DNA of 64,000 bases, from positions 1 to 64,000 of the forward strand of contig JADCGR010000032.1 in NCBI GenBank assembly GCA_020248905.1. Direction: 5' to 3'. Below, in pieces: positions 53,079 to 63,754 of this stretch; the stretch's first letter is position 1, and each line of letters starts with the position of its first letter. The stretch is from Curvibacter sp. (lineage in GTDB: Bacteria; Pseudomonadota; Gammaproteobacteria; Burkholderiales; Burkholderiaceae_C). The position numbers were made by a program, and so were the translations under genes. The notes beneath the pieces are model-generated. The model had not been told where the DNA came from. It saw nothing but the letters and a program-made list of their open reading frames with translations, and did no database searches.

Positions 53079-53324
53079 ACCAGAAACGGCAGTTGACCGC
53101 GTGTTGCGCGTCGGAAGCATCGATGCCCACAGAAAAGCTTGATCACGATACAGCCCACCGGTCAGGTCAGCGCGCTACCTACCCGATGGCGCCACCAGGG
53201 GCGTGCTGGCGGCCTTCGTCCTCCTTGCAGGCATGAGCCTGCTGCGTTGTCGCGCCTTGCCAGCCCACCGCTTGACCGCACGCTCGGGCGGGGCCCAACT
53301 TCCGTTTCTAGGTCTGAGAGCCTG

Positions 53325-53658
53325 TGAAGATTTGGGAAAACCCTGACAACCGCGAGCCAGACGGGCCGTTGAAGAGGCATGAACACCGAGACAACTGATT
53401 TGACGCCGAGCCAAGGGCAAGACCTCTTTGGTCCCCGAACTGTGGTGGCCGTTGCAGGCGGCAAGCCCGCAGCTGCGGGGAGTGTGGCAACAGCGCGTGC
53501 TCTATCGCCAAACCGATCAGCAAACCAAGCACCACAGAAATCCCCGCCACCGTCCACACGGCGCCGGGATGCGATTGCGCTAAGACGAAGAGGAAAGGGA
53601 TTGTGGTGATTACGCTAATCACCAAGCCTTTGGCCCGGCGTGCAACTACTGCGTAGTC
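53325..53658 (-). pseudogene. Possible C-terminal remnant of a membrane transporter
   Basis: Minus-strand open frame ALIATDYAVVARRAKGLVISVITTIPFLFVLAQSHPGAVWTVAGISVVLGLLIGLAIEHA with two predicted TM helices, no N-terminal portion and scrambled C-terminus. Confidence 0.3.
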
Positions 53659-53666
53659 CGTTGCGA

Positions 53667-54539
53667 TCAGAGCTGTGTTTTGAGCATATGGTCCATGCCA
53701 AAGTTTTTGTACAAACCTGCGGTCAGCCCCGCCAATGCATCGTTGTAGCCATTGACCGCTGCACCCATGCCGAGTGCATCGACGGTGGTGCGCAGTGGCC
53801 GCTCGCCTCTTGGCAAGGAGATCAGCGCAGCGATGGCATCGGCCACGCGCTGAGGATTCTGCGCTGGGGTCGCAGCGAGCACGGCCTCAAAGTGTTTGAG
53901 CGTTTGCGCTGGAGCGTCCGCCAATGGTCCGTAGCTGGCTTGGCGAGAGGCGTCAGACGGGCGCATAAGGTTATCCACAAAGCTGGTGGGGTAGCCACCA
54001 GGCTCGACGATGCACACATCGATACCGAAGGCCGACAATTCGGTGCGGTAGTTCTCGCTCAGCGCTTCGAGTGCCCACTTGCTGGCGTTGTAGGGGCCAT
54101 AGAAAGGCATGGTCACTCGTCCGAGCAGGCTTGAGATGTTGATCATCAGCCCTGAGCGACGAGCGCGCCACGCGGGCAGCAGCGCGCGGTTAACGCGATG
54201 CACGCCAAAAAGGTTGATATCGAACAAACGCTTGAGATCGTCAGCGGTGAAAGCCTCTTGCAGGCCATGCACGCCCACACCTGCGTTATTGATCACCACA
54301 TCGGGTGAGCCGAGCGCTTGGGCTACTTGTGCGATGGCTGCGGCGACGCTTTCATCGTCGGTCACGTCCATATCAATCACCCTGGCGCCGCGCCCCATGA
54401 GAGCACTGGCGGCCTCGTTGTTGCGCCCAGCAGGATCACGCATGGTGGCTACGAGCGTGTGGCCTTGGTCGAGTAAGGTGTTGGCAATCAGGCGGCCAAA
54501 GCCGCCGGCTGCGCCGGTGAGAAGGATGGTGTGTTGCAT
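53667..54539 (-). CDS. SDR family oxidoreductase
   Basis: TILLTGAAGGFGRLIANTLLDQGH; NNAGVG; YGPYNASKWALEAL. Confidence 0.9.
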   Translation of the reverse strand: MQHTILLTGAAGGFGRLIANTLLDQGHTLVATMRDPAGRNNEAASALMGRGARVIDMDVTDDESVAAAIAQVAQALGSPDVVINNAGVGVHGLQEAFTADDLKRLFDINLFGVHRVNRALLPAWRARRSGLMINISSLLGRVTMPFYGPYNASKWALEALSENYRTELSAFGIDVCIVEPGGYPTSFVDNLMRPSDASRQASYGPLADAPAQTLKHFEAVLAATPAQNPQRVADAIAALISLPRGERPLRTTVDALGMGAAVNGYNDALAGLTAGLYKNFGMDHMLKTQL

Positions 54540-54592
54540 GATGAGATGCTTCATTGAAGTTGATTTGATATGGATGTGAAAGTGGGCTGGTG

Positions 54593-55492
54593 TTAGCGCG
54601 TGATGTAGCCGCCGTTGACCCAATGGGTGGTGCCCGTCGTCCACTGAGAACCCGCAGACGCAAGGTATTCGACTAGCGGTGTGATGTCGCTTTCTTTACC
54701 TAGGCGGCCCACCATGCTTAAGCTGGCCGCATAGGCGGCTGATTGAGGCGTTTCGGCGGCATGGAAGAAAGAGTTGTCTAGTGGACCCGGGGCAACGCAG
54801 TTCACGGTGATGCCGCGTTTACCGATTTCTTTTGCGAGCATGCGGGTGAACTCTTCTACTGGCGCTTTGGTGCCAGCGTAGAGCGCATAGCCAGGGGCTG
54901 CGCCTGCGGTGAGCGAGGTGCCAATGGCGATAATGCGGCCGTTGTCGGTCAAGCGTTTGCCAGCTTCTGCCATACAGAAAAAGGTGGATTTGGTATTGGC
55001 ACGTTGCGAGCGCTCGTAGTCGGCTTCTGTCATGTCAGCCATCGGCTTCTTGATGATCAGGCCCACGGTGTGCACCAAAATGTCTGCGCGCTTGTAGGTG
55101 TTTTGTGCGGCATCAAACACCCGGCGCACATTCGCTACCTCGCCCAAATCACCTTGCACGAGCACAGTGCGAGCGCCTTCAGCGCGCACGAGGCGCTCTG
55201 TTTCTTGCACTTGATCGAGCGTTTCGGCCCGGTGATAGTGCAGCACCAGATCAGCGCCCATCTTGGCCAGAGCGATAGCGTAAGCGCGGCCTTGATTATT
55301 ACGAGCGCCAGTAATGATGGCGACTTTGCCTTTGAGAGGCTTTGCGGGCATGACACTGGGGGCGGCGTTCTGGGCTTGCGCTGCGCCTGCAACGGCCAAG
55401 CTGGCAAGGCCAGCTAAACCGGTAGTCAATACGCGGCGGCGACCCATTTCGTTGCTGGTGGCGTTGGTGATATTGGCATTCAATGTACTCAT
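54593..55492 (-). CDS. SDR family oxidoreductase with N-terminal twin-arginine-like export signal
   Basis: GRRRVLTTGLAGLASLAVAGAAQAQ then KVAIITGARNNQGRAYAIALAKMGADLVLHYH...YAGTK. Confidence 0.87.
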   Translation of the reverse strand: MSTLNANITNATSNEMGRRRVLTTGLAGLASLAVAGAAQAQNAAPSVMPAKPLKGKVAIITGARNNQGRAYAIALAKMGADLVLHYHRAETLDQVQETERLVRAEGARTVLVQGDLGEVANVRRVFDAAQNTYKRADILVHTVGLIIKKPMADMTEADYERSQRANTKSTFFCMAEAGKRLTDNGRIIAIGTSLTAGAAPGYALYAGTKAPVEEFTRMLAKEIGKRGITVNCVAPGPLDNSFFHAAETPQSAAYAASLSMVGRLGKESDITPLVEYLASAGSQWTTGTTHWVNGGYITR

Positions 55493-55581
55493 GACGTGCT
55501 CCTGAACAGGGTTAACAACTCGGCAACAGCGCCGATCAATCAACTGTAGTTATTTCCCTTTGAATGATAAATGTGTCTAAA

Positions 55582-55603
55582 ATTAAATGATTATTCGTTT
55601 AAT
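55582..55603. promoter_or_regulatory. Candidate LysR-type regulator binding palindrome
   Basis: ATTAAATGA-ttat-TCGTTTAAT (8/9 bp arms) in the divergent SDR/LysR intergenic region, 20 bp before the LysR ATG. Confidence 0.5.
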
Positions 55604-55622
55604 ATGAAATATAGGGGGCGTC

Positions 55623-56549
55623 ATGGATCGACTCATCGCGATGCAAACCTTCGCGCTCGTGGCTGACCTGTCCAGCTTTTCTAAAGCGGCTGAAGCCCTG
55701 CAAGTGCCTAATGCCACGGTGAGCACGCGCATTTCGCAGCTTGAGGCCCATTTGCAAGTGAAACTGCTACAGCGCACCACAAGACGGTTATCGCTTACAG
55801 ATGATGGTGCTGCGTATCTGGAGCGCGCGCGGCGCTTGTTACAAGACCTAGACGAATTGGAGGCAAGAGTCACTGGCGATGTGGCTTCGCCCAAGGGCAG
55901 GCTTCGCATTGACGTGCCAGCAGCCGCTGGTCGTCACGTGCTCGGACCGCATTTGCCCGAATTTTTCCGTCGTTATCCGGGCATTACCTTAGATATCGGC
56001 AGCTCTGACCGCCCGGTGGATTTGGTTACGGAAGGTGTGGACTGCGTGATTCGCGGTGGCGCCGTGCACGACGAGCAGTTGGTAGCCCGCAAATTAGGTA
56101 CATTTGAAGTGATCACTTGCGCATCGCCCGCATACTTGAAGCGGTATGGTGTTCCGCAAAGCCCAGCTGACTTGCCGGGCAGCAGCCATCACGCGGTGAA
56201 TTTCTTCTCTGCCAAAACGGGACGCACCTTCAGCTTTGATTTTGAAAAAGACGGCCAAGCGATGGAGGTGATGCTGCCGCATCAAGTGAGCGCCAATGAT
56301 GCTGACACCCAAATGGCACTTTGCTTACAAGGCTTGGGTCTCATGCAATACCCGCGCACGCAAGCATTGCAAGATCAAATCAATGCCGGTGCATTGGTGC
56401 AAGTGCTCAGGGGCTGGAGCGCGGGCAGCTTGGGCCTGTATGTGATGTACCCGCGCAACCGGCACTTAAGCGCGCGGGTGAGGGTGTTTGTGGATTGGGT
56501 CGTCGCGCTGTATGCACCTAAGTTTGCGGCTTTGGAGGCTGCAGGCTAG
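55623..56549 (+). CDS. LysR family transcriptional regulator
   Basis: MDRLIAMQTFALVADLSSFSKAAEALQVPNATVSTRISQLEAHLQVKLLQRTTRRLSLTDDG. Confidence 0.94.
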   Translation: MDRLIAMQTFALVADLSSFSKAAEALQVPNATVSTRISQLEAHLQVKLLQRTTRRLSLTDDGAAYLERARRLLQDLDELEARVTGDVASPKGRLRIDVPAAAGRHVLGPHLPEFFRRYPGITLDIGSSDRPVDLVTEGVDCVIRGGAVHDEQLVARKLGTFEVITCASPAYLKRYGVPQSPADLPGSSHHAVNFFSAKTGRTFSFDFEKDGQAMEVMLPHQVSANDADTQMALCLQGLGLMQYPRTQALQDQINAGALVQVLRGWSAGSLGLYVMYPRNRHLSARVRVFVDWVVALYAPKFAALEAAG

Positions 56550-56559
56550 GCCAGCAGCC

Positions 56560-57432
56560 TTAAATCACCGCATCCGCAGGCTGGCGCTGCAACATCGCCA
56601 AAGTGTCCGCCACCGTTTTACGCAACTCACGGCGGTCGCAAATCAGGTCGATAGCGCCTTTGGTTTGCAAAAATTCTGAGCGCTGAAAGCCCTCTGGCAA
56701 CTTCACGCGCACCGTGTTCTCAATCACGCGCGGACCCGCAAAACCGATTAGCGCCTTGGGCTCGGCGACCACCACGTCACCCACGAAGGCGAAGCCGGCG
56801 CTGACACCGCCCATGGTGGGATCCGTCAGCACGCTGATGTAGGGCAGCTTCTTCTTGGCCAGCCGCGTCAGCGCGGCGTTGGTCTTGGCCATTTGCATGA
56901 GGGACAGCAGGCCTTCCTGCATGCGGGCGCCGCCCGTGGCGGTGAAGCACACAAAAGGCACTTTCTGCTCGATGGCCGTCTCGACGCCGCGCACGAAGCG
57001 TTCGCCGACCACCGAACCCATGGAGCCGCCCATGAAACCGAACTCAAAGGCGGCCGCCACGACGCCGACGCCGTGCACAGCGCCCCCCATGACCACCAGG
57101 GCGTCGGTCTCGCCGGTCTGCTCCAAGGCTTCCTTGAGGCGCTCAGGGTATCTTCGGCTGTCCTTAAATTTGAGCGGGTCGACCGGCAGGACTTCCTGGC
57201 CGATCTCAAAGCGGCCTTCGTTGTCAAGAAAGAGGTTGAGCCGGGTGCGCGCGTCAATGCGATGGTGATGGCTGCAGGTGGGGCAGACGTTCTGGTTCTG
57301 TTCCAGGTCCGTCTTGTAAAGCACCGACTCACAGCTCGGGCACTTGATCCACAGGCCTTCGGGCACACTGCGGCGATCAGCCGGATCGGTCGGCTGGATC
57401 TTTGGGGGGAGCAGTTTTTCGAGCCAACTCAT
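56560..57432 (-). CDS. accD: Acetyl-CoA carboxylase carboxyltransferase subunit beta
   Basis: Zinc finger [43 protein letters not shown]-type region. Confidence 0.96.
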   Translation of the reverse strand: MSWLEKLLPPKIQPTDPADRRSVPEGLWIKCPSCESVLYKTDLEQNQNVCPTCSHHHRIDARTRLNLFLDNEGRFEIGQEVLPVDPLKFKDSRRYPERLKEALEQTGETDALVVMGGAVHGVGVVAAAFEFGFMGGSMGSVVGERFVRGVETAIEQKVPFVCFTATGGARMQEGLLSLMQMAKTNAALTRLAKKKLPYISVLTDPTMGGVSAGFAFVGDVVVAEPKALIGFAGPRVIENTVRVKLPEGFQRSEFLQTKGAIDLICDRRELRKTVADTLAMLQRQPADAVI

Positions 57433-57491
57433 GGTGTGCGTTCCTCTGGAAACGGGGTCAGATTAACGGGGCCGCGGACGGCGAAGCGGCA

Positions 57492-58310
57492 TTATGTATC
57501 CAAAGCCTGCCGGATCTCCCGCACGAAATCCGAGGCGGCGGCAACGACCTGTGCGCGCGGCAGCGGGTCGATGATCTGGATGATGCGGCTGCCGACGACC
57601 ACGGCGTCGGCCACGCGGCCCACGGCCCGGGCGCTGGCCGCATCCCGGATGCCGAAACCCACGCCCACCGGCACTTTCACATGCTGGCGGATGCGCGGCA
57701 ACATGGCTTCGACGGCCCCGGTGTCCAGCGTGCCGGCCCCCGTCACGCCCTTGAGCGAGACGTAGTAGACGTAGCCGCTGGCGATGCGAGCCACCTGGGC
57801 CATACGTTCGTCGGTGCTGGTCGGCGCGAGCAGGAAGATCAGGTCCAGGTCGTGCTGGCGCAGCGCGGTTGCGAATTCCTCGCACTCCTCGGGCGGGTAG
57901 TCCACCACCAGCACGCCGTCCACACCCGCTGCTGCGGCGTCACGGGCGAATGCGTTTGGTCCTGAGGGAGCGTGCAGCTGGTCGTAGCGCTCGATGGGGT
58001 TGGCGTAACCCATGAGCACGACGGGTGTCGTGGTGTTCTGCAGCCGGAAGCTGCGCACCATGTCGATCACCTGGCGCAGGCCGATACCGGCAGCCAGGGC
58101 CTTGTCGCCCGCCGCCTGGATGACCGGGCCGTCGGCGCTGGGGTCTGAGAAGGGCACGCCGAGCTCGATCACGTCGGCGCCGGCGGCCACCATGCCGTGC
58201 ATGAGCTCGGGCGTGATGTCGGGGTAGGGGAAGCCGGCCGTCACGAAGGGGATCAGCGCCTTGCGCTTGTGCGCCTGCAGCGCGGAGAAAGCGGGAGCGA
58301 TGCGGCTCAT
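57492..58310 (-). CDS. trpA: Tryptophan synthase alpha chain
   Basis: [51 protein letters not shown]. Confidence 0.96.
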   Translation of the reverse strand: MSRIAPAFSALQAHKRKALIPFVTAGFPYPDITPELMHGMVAAGADVIELGVPFSDPSADGPVIQAAGDKALAAGIGLRQVIDMVRSFRLQNTTTPVVLMGYANPIERYDQLHAPSGPNAFARDAAAAGVDGVLVVDYPPEECEEFATALRQHDLDLIFLLAPTSTDERMAQVARIASGYVYYVSLKGVTGAGTLDTGAVEAMLPRIRQHVKVPVGVGFGIRDAASARAVGRVADAVVVGSRIIQIIDPLPRAQVVAAASDFVREIRQALDT

Positions 58311-59593
58311 TGCTTCAGCTCCACTTTCTGTTCGACGCCACCCTTGACCGACTGGCCACGGCAGGAGGGGCGGCAGTAAAAATCGGCGTGGCTCAGGTCG
58401 GCCACGGTGCCGATATCCTTGTCGCCCCGGCCGGAGAGGTTGACCAAGATGGATTGGTCGGAACGCATCGACCTGGCCAGCTTCATGGCGTGGGCCACAG
58501 CATGGCTGGACTCCAGTGCCGGGATGATGCCCTCGGTACGGCACAGGTAGTGAAAAGCAGCCAGCGCCTCGTCGTCCGTGATACCTACGTACTCGGCACG
58601 GCCGATGTCCTTGAGGAAGGCGTGCTCGGGTCCGACGGCGGGGTAGTCCAGGCCGGCGCTGATGCTGTGCGTCTCGGTTACCTGCCCGTCGGCGTTCTGC
58701 AGCACGTAGGTGCGGTTTCCGTGAAGCACACCCGGGCTGCCACGCTGCAGCGAGGCCGAGTGCCTGCCGCTGTCCATGCCTTCCCCCGCCGCTTCCACGC
58801 CGATCAGGCGCGTCTGCTCGTGCGTGATGTAAGGATGGAAGATGCCCATGGCATTGCTGCCGCCGCCCACGCAGGCGATTATGGCGTCTGGCTGCTGTGC
58901 GACGCAGCCCGCGCGGGCCAGGAGGTCCGGCATCTGCACCAAGCATTCGTTGCCGATCACACTCTGGAAGTCCCGCACCATCATCGGATAGGGATGCGGG
59001 CCGGCCACCGTGCCGATGATGTAGAACGTGTTGTCCACATTCGCGACCCAGTCACGCATGGCCTCGTTCAGCGCATCCTTGAGCGTTTTGCTGCCGGACT
59101 CCACGGGCACCACGGTGGCGCCCAGCAGCTTCATGCGGTAGACGTTGGGGCTCTGGCGTTTGACGTCTTCGGAGCCCATATAGACCACGCATTCCAGGCC
59201 GTAGCGCGCGCAGATGGTCGCGGTCGCCACGCCGTGCTGGCCGGCGCCCGTCTCGGCAATGATGCGCGGCTTGCCCATGCGTTTGGCCAGCAGGGCCTGG
59301 CCAATGGTATTGTTGATCTTGTGCGCGCCCGTATGGTTGAGATCTTCGCGCTTGAGGAAGATCTGCGCGCCGCCCTGTTCGCGACTCATGCGCGCGGCGT
59401 GGTAGACGGGGGAGGGGCGGCCGACGAAGTTGGCCAGTTCGTTCTCGAACTCGGCACGGAAGTCCGGGTCGTGCTGATAGCGGGCGTAGGCTGCCTTGAG
59501 CTCGTTGACGGCCTGGGTCAGCGTTTCACTGATAAAGCTGCCGCCATAGATGCCGAAATGGCCCTTCGCATCGGGCTGTTGGTAGTCGAACAT
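58307..59593 (-). CDS. trpB: Tryptophan synthase beta chain
   Basis: [43 protein letters not shown]. Confidence 0.97.
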   Translation of the reverse strand: MFDYQQPDAKGHFGIYGGSFISETLTQAVNELKAAYARYQHDPDFRAEFENELANFVGRPSPVYHAARMSREQGGAQIFLKREDLNHTGAHKINNTIGQALLAKRMGKPRIIAETGAGQHGVATATICARYGLECVVYMGSEDVKRQSPNVYRMKLLGATVVPVESGSKTLKDALNEAMRDWVANVDNTFYIIGTVAGPHPYPMMVRDFQSVIGNECLVQMPDLLARAGCVAQQPDAIIACVGGGSNAMGIFHPYITHEQTRLIGVEAAGEGMDSGRHSASLQRGSPGVLHGNRTYVLQNADGQVTETHSISAGLDYPAVGPEHAFLKDIGRAEYVGITDDEALAAFHYLCRTEGIIPALESSHAVAHAMKLARSMRSDQSILVNLSGRGDKDIGTVADLSHADFYCRPSCRGQSVKGGVEQKVELKQ

Positions 59594-59604
59594 GATGAAC
59601 CTGC

Positions 59605-60303
59605 TTAGATGGCGTCGGCAGCGCGCACGGCCGCGACGAACTGTTGGATCTTGCCGGCGTCCTTGATGCCCTTAAGGCCCTCAGGGCTTGCCCCTCCGGT
59701 CGCAGAGGCCTCGACACCGGAACTGACGTCCACGGCCAGCGTTTTACACCGTGGCCGCAACTGCCGGATACCGTCGGCCACATTTGCAGGCGTGAGTCCA
59801 CCACTCAAGACGAGGTGAGCGTCGACGCTTGGAGGTAGATGTGACCATTCGAAGGATTTGCCGCCACCGCCAAACCCCTCGACATGGGCGTCAAGAAGGA
59901 TGGCCTGGGCGGCTGGGTAATGCTGCGCGTATTTTACGAGGTCAAAGCTCCGGCCGGCTTCGCCCAGGGGTATGCGGGCCGCACGCAGGTAGGGGCGCGC
60001 GTCCGCCAAGGCCTCGCACTGGGCTGGCGTTTCGTCGCCATGGAATTGCAGGGTGGCGTTGGGGATCAGGGCGCAGGCAGCGTGAATCTGCGCGGCCGAG
60101 GCATTGACCACCAGCAGCACCGGCGTCATGAACGCCGGCAGGCGACGCGCCAGTTCCGCGGCGCGCCGGGGTGTGACGTGGCGTGGACTGCTCTCGTAAA
60201 GCACAAAACCCACGGCATCGGCGCCGGCCGCGATGACGGCGTCCACGTCCTGTTCACGTGTCAGGCCGCAGATCTTTATCCGGGTTCGCAGGGCGCTGGT
60301 CAT
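59605..60303 (-). CDS. trpF: Phosphoribosylanthranilate isomerase
   Basis: [36 protein letters not shown]. Confidence 0.95.
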   Translation of the reverse strand: MTSALRTRIKICGLTREQDVDAVIAAGADAVGFVLYESSPRHVTPRRAAELARRLPAFMTPVLLVVNASAAQIHAACALIPNATLQFHGDETPAQCEALADARPYLRAARIPLGEAGRSFDLVKYAQHYPAAQAILLDAHVEGFGGGGKSFEWSHLPPSVDAHLVLSGGLTPANVADGIRQLRPRCKTLAVDVSSGVEASATGGASPEGLKGIKDAGKIQQFVAAVRAADAI

Positions 60304-61094
60304 GGCAGCCAATCATACGCAGGCGTGCGCTCCGGCAAGCCCCAGCGCTCGTCGTAGCGGGGGCCCAGGAAGTACAGGCCATCAGGCGAGAAGGTCGGGG
60401 CTGCGGCGTCGCGGCTGCGCGCGGCGATCACTTCGGCCATCCATTCTGGAGGTCTCCTGCCCTGGCCGATGGTGACGAGTACACCCATGATATTGCGGAT
60501 CATGTGGTGCAGGAAAGCATTCGCCTCGAAATCGAATCGCCAGTAGGCACCGCGCCGGCTGATGTCCAGGCGCATGAGTGTCTTGACTGGCGAAAGTGCC
60601 TGACAGGCGGAGGCCCGGAAGGAAGTGAAATCGTGCTCGCCCAGGAGATGCGGCAGGCTCTTCTGCATGCGTTCTAGGCTCAGGGGCTGGAAGACCCAGC
60701 CCACGCGGTGTGCGTCCATGCTCGGGCGCACCGGCGAGTCGAGCAGAAGGTAGGCGTAGCGGCGCGAGGTTGCGCTCGCCCGGCAGTGGAACTCGTCTGG
60801 CACCATCTGCGCCCACTGCACTGCGATGTCGGGTGGCAGGAAGGTGTTGGTCCCACGGATCCAGGCGTGGGGATCGCGCTCTGCCGGGGTGTCAAAGTGC
60901 ACGACCTGCATGAGACCGTGCACACCGGCATCGGTGCGGCCCGCGCAGAGCGTGCAGACGCGTTGGTCAGCAGGAAGTCCGACGAAGAGTCCCAAAGCCT
61001 TCTCAAGCTGGTCCTGCACGGTGCGGCCGGATGGCTGGCTTTGCCAGCCATCGTAGCGGTGGCCGTCGTAGCTGACGCCGAGGGCCACCCTCAC
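60300..61094 (-). CDS. truA: tRNA pseudouridine(38-40) synthase
   Basis: ALGVSYDGHRYDGWQSQPSGRTVQDQLE; CAGRTDAGVHGLMQVVHFDT. Confidence 0.95.
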   Translation of the reverse strand: MRVALGVSYDGHRYDGWQSQPSGRTVQDQLEKALGLFVGLPADQRVCTLCAGRTDAGVHGLMQVVHFDTPAERDPHAWIRGTNTFLPPDIAVQWAQMVPDEFHCRASATSRRYAYLLLDSPVRPSMDAHRVGWVFQPLSLERMQKSLPHLLGEHDFTSFRASACQALSPVKTLMRLDISRRGAYWRFDFEANAFLHHMIRNIMGVLVTIGQGRRPPEWMAEVIAARSRDAAAPTFSPDGLYFLGPRYDERWGLPERTPAYDWLP

Positions 61095-61116
61095 GAAAAT
61101 TCGCCTACGCGCCGGC

Positions 61117-63543
61117 TCAGCCGAGCGCCGCCAGGGCCTTCTGGGCGCGTGCCTTCATATCGCCCGATGCCTCGGAAATGATTTCCTCGATCAGGGCGCG
61201 CGCGCCATCGGTGTCGCCGATGGCCTTGAACTCGTCGGCCAAGGCCAGTTTGGTGGCCAGGGGGTCGTCCGAGCCGCTGCCGGGCTGCTCCGACGGGGCG
61301 CCCAGATCAAGGGACAGGCCGCCCATGTCGAAGTTCATCAGGTTGTCTGCCGCAGGTGCGGGCGCGCCAGCGACGGGGGGCCGCTGGGAGGCGCTTGGCA
61401 GCGATGCACGTGGCGGGGCCTCGTCGAGGGAGAAATCGAGATCCAGATCCAGGTCGACACCCGCGCTGCCGCCCGCGCCCGTCATCGGCGCCACCTGCAT
61501 GGTCTGCTGCATCGCGGGGGCTGCGGCATAGCTGGCCGGGGCGGGCTGCAGTGGGGCCGGGGCCGATGCCGGCGGCTCGCCGCCCTGGTACAACTCGTTG
61601 TTCGGGTCGATGCTGCGGCCATGTTCGCAGATAGCGTCCCACTCGGGCCCGCTGCCGCCGGTGACCTTGTAGGCCTCCTTGGCGATGATGCCGAGGTTCT
61701 TGGCATCGCGGCGCTTGGCATAGATCTCGACCAGCTTCTGGTGGATGGCCACGCGGCTGGGTTGGTTGCGCAGCGCTTCTTTGAGGATTTCCTCAGCCTG
61801 CAGGTCGCGCCCGTAGGCCAAGTAGACCTCTGCCTCTGCGACTGGGTCCACATCGTCACCCGCGTCGAGCTGGCTGGGCGAATAGACCATGGAAGATAAG
61901 CCGTTCACGCTGGCCTCACTGGTATCCACCCGCCGCCCGCCACTGTTACCGAAAAAGGAGTCTGGCTGGAGGCGGCTTTCCAGGTAGGCGCTGTCGACCT
62001 GGCCGGCGTTCTTACGCTGGCGGCTACGATAAACACCCAGCGCGGCGAGCAGGGCCACCAGGCCGGCAGCTGCGGCAAGCACCATTTCGTTGGCCAGCAA
62101 TTCGTCCAGCAAGGACGGTTCCTCAACCACTGGGGCCGGGGCCGGGGCGGGAGCTGCCGGACGCGGTGCCTGCGCCGCTGTTTGGGGGGCGGATGCTGAC
62201 GCGGCAGGTGCGCTGGGGGCAGCTACCGGAGGCGAAGCCTTGACTTGCGAGGCCGGTGCCGCAGTCGGGGCGGGCGTAGGGGCAGGTGCAGCCACGGGCG
62301 CCGGCGCCTCGGCTGCGGGAGCAGTGGGCCTGGATGCGGCCGGGGCGGGAGCGGGGGCAGTCGCTGCCGCCTTGCTCAGCTTTTCGAGCTCAGCGACGTT
62401 CTTGGAGAGGGCCTCGGCCCGGGCGGCAGCCTCCTTCGCGCTGCGTTCGCGGGCCAACTGGTCAGCCGCCTGCGGCTGCACGGCGCCCTTGGAGAGTGTG
62501 AGTTTGTCGGGGGCAGCCGGTGCGGATTTCGTTTCCTCAACCTGGGCCGAAACAGCGCCACGGGTCTTGCGATCGGCAACAGCCTCGGGGCTGACAGGGG
62601 CCCTGGTGGCCAGCCGACGGCGGTACTCATTGAAATCCCTGCTCTGGGCGATCACGATCTGACGTGCTTCCTCTTTCGCGGTCGCTTGCGCTTCAGTACT
62701 GCCGGGCATGCCCAGCACGGCGCCCCTGCGCAGGCGGTTGACATTGCCGCCAATGAAAGCCTCCGGGTTGGCGCGCAGCATGGCTACCAGCATCTGGTCA
62801 AGCGACACCTCGGCGGGCTTCTGCGCCAGGGCCAGCTCGCTAGCCGTGTCGCCGGCCTTGACCGTCACGCTGGAGCGCGCGGCCACGGCGGGCGCTGGGG
62901 GCTGCGCTGAGCGCGCGGCTGGTTCGGGCGTGGCAGCGGGTGCGGGTGTGGGCGCAGGGGTAGGAGCTGAGGCCGCGGGAGCGGAACTCGTAGGCGCTGG
63001 GGCCGGTGCCGATGCGGCGGGGGGCTCGGCTGCAGCGGGCGCAGCGGGGGCGGCAGGGGGGCTGATCCGGATCGGGACCGAGCTGACCTGGGGAACCTGT
63101 GGCGCCGGAGCCTGCGTCGTGTTGAGGTTCGGGGGGTCGAACAGCATGGTGTAGTCGCGTACGATGCGACCCGAGGACCAGCTGGCTTCCAGGATCAGGT
63201 CCACATACGGGTCGTTGACCGGACGGCTATTGCTCAGGCGCAGGAAGCGCTGGCCATTCGCGCGGCGCTCCAACGTGATCTGCAGGCCGCTGAGCGACTG
63301 GCTGTAATCCATGCCGTTTGCACGAAAGGCATCGGGCAGCGCTACGCCCGGGCGTAGCGAAGACGCCTCCTCCTCGTTGATTTCAATAATCTCGATCTCG
63401 GCGCGCAGCGGCTCACCCAGCGCTGACTGAACCGAGATGCGTCCGAGCGCGAGCGCAGCCGCTCCCGATCCCCACGAACCAATAACCAAGGCAAAAGCCA
63501 GGACCAAGGCGGTTCGTTGCCAGCGTGTTGATGTAGCAATCAA
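61117..63543 (-). CDS. fimV: FimV/HubP family polar protein
   Basis: ALALGRISVQSALGEPLRAEIEIIEI; LysM-like region; Pro/Ala-rich linkers; single TM; acidic TPR-containing C-terminus. Confidence 0.9.
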   Translation of the reverse strand: MIATSTRWQRTALVLAFALVIGSWGSGAAALALGRISVQSALGEPLRAEIEIIEINEEEASSLRPGVALPDAFRANGMDYSQSLSGLQITLERRANGQRFLRLSNSRPVNDPYVDLILEASWSSGRIVRDYTMLFDPPNLNTTQAPAPQVPQVSSVPIRISPPAAPAAPAAAEPPAASAPAPAPTSSAPAASAPTPAPTPAPAATPEPAARSAQPPAPAVAARSSVTVKAGDTASELALAQKPAEVSLDQMLVAMLRANPEAFIGGNVNRLRRGAVLGMPGSTEAQATAKEEARQIVIAQSRDFNEYRRRLATRAPVSPEAVADRKTRGAVSAQVEETKSAPAAPDKLTLSKGAVQPQAADQLARERSAKEAAARAEALSKNVAELEKLSKAAATAPAPAPAASRPTAPAAEAPAPVAAPAPTPAPTAAPASQVKASPPVAAPSAPAASASAPQTAAQAPRPAAPAPAPAPVVEEPSLLDELLANEMVLAAAAGLVALLAALGVYRSRQRKNAGQVDSAYLESRLQPDSFFGNSGGRRVDTSEASVNGLSSMVYSPSQLDAGDDVDPVAEAEVYLAYGRDLQAEEILKEALRNQPSRVAIHQKLVEIYAKRRDAKNLGIIAKEAYKVTGGSGPEWDAICEHGRSIDPNNELYQGGEPPASAPAPLQPAPASYAAAPAMQQTMQVAPMTGAGGSAGVDLDLDLDFSLDEAPPRASLPSASQRPPVAGAPAPAADNLMNFDMGGLSLDLGAPSEQPGSGSDDPLATKLALADEFKAIGDTDGARALIEEIISEASGDMKARAQKALAALG

Positions 63544-63754
63544 TTTAGAGGCCTCCGATGATCGGGCGACAAAATGGCTGACACGTCATGGCCGGTGACT
63601 CGTCGGCCATGACGCTTGAAACTGGAAAAGTACCTTAACATCAATATGTTAGCCTTACAAGCTAAGAAAGCGCTTAACGTTCTCAGCGTAAGCCAGCCTA
63701 CTCACTGGGGCCGGGCTTTGTTGTGAAGTGGCAACGAAGAGCCCTTCCATTGAC

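Noticed and set aside
61117-63543. Long plus-strand Ala/Gly-rich ORFs opposite fimV (e.g. 62090-62662)
   Set aside because: Reverse complement of fimV Pro/Ala linkers; not independent genes.
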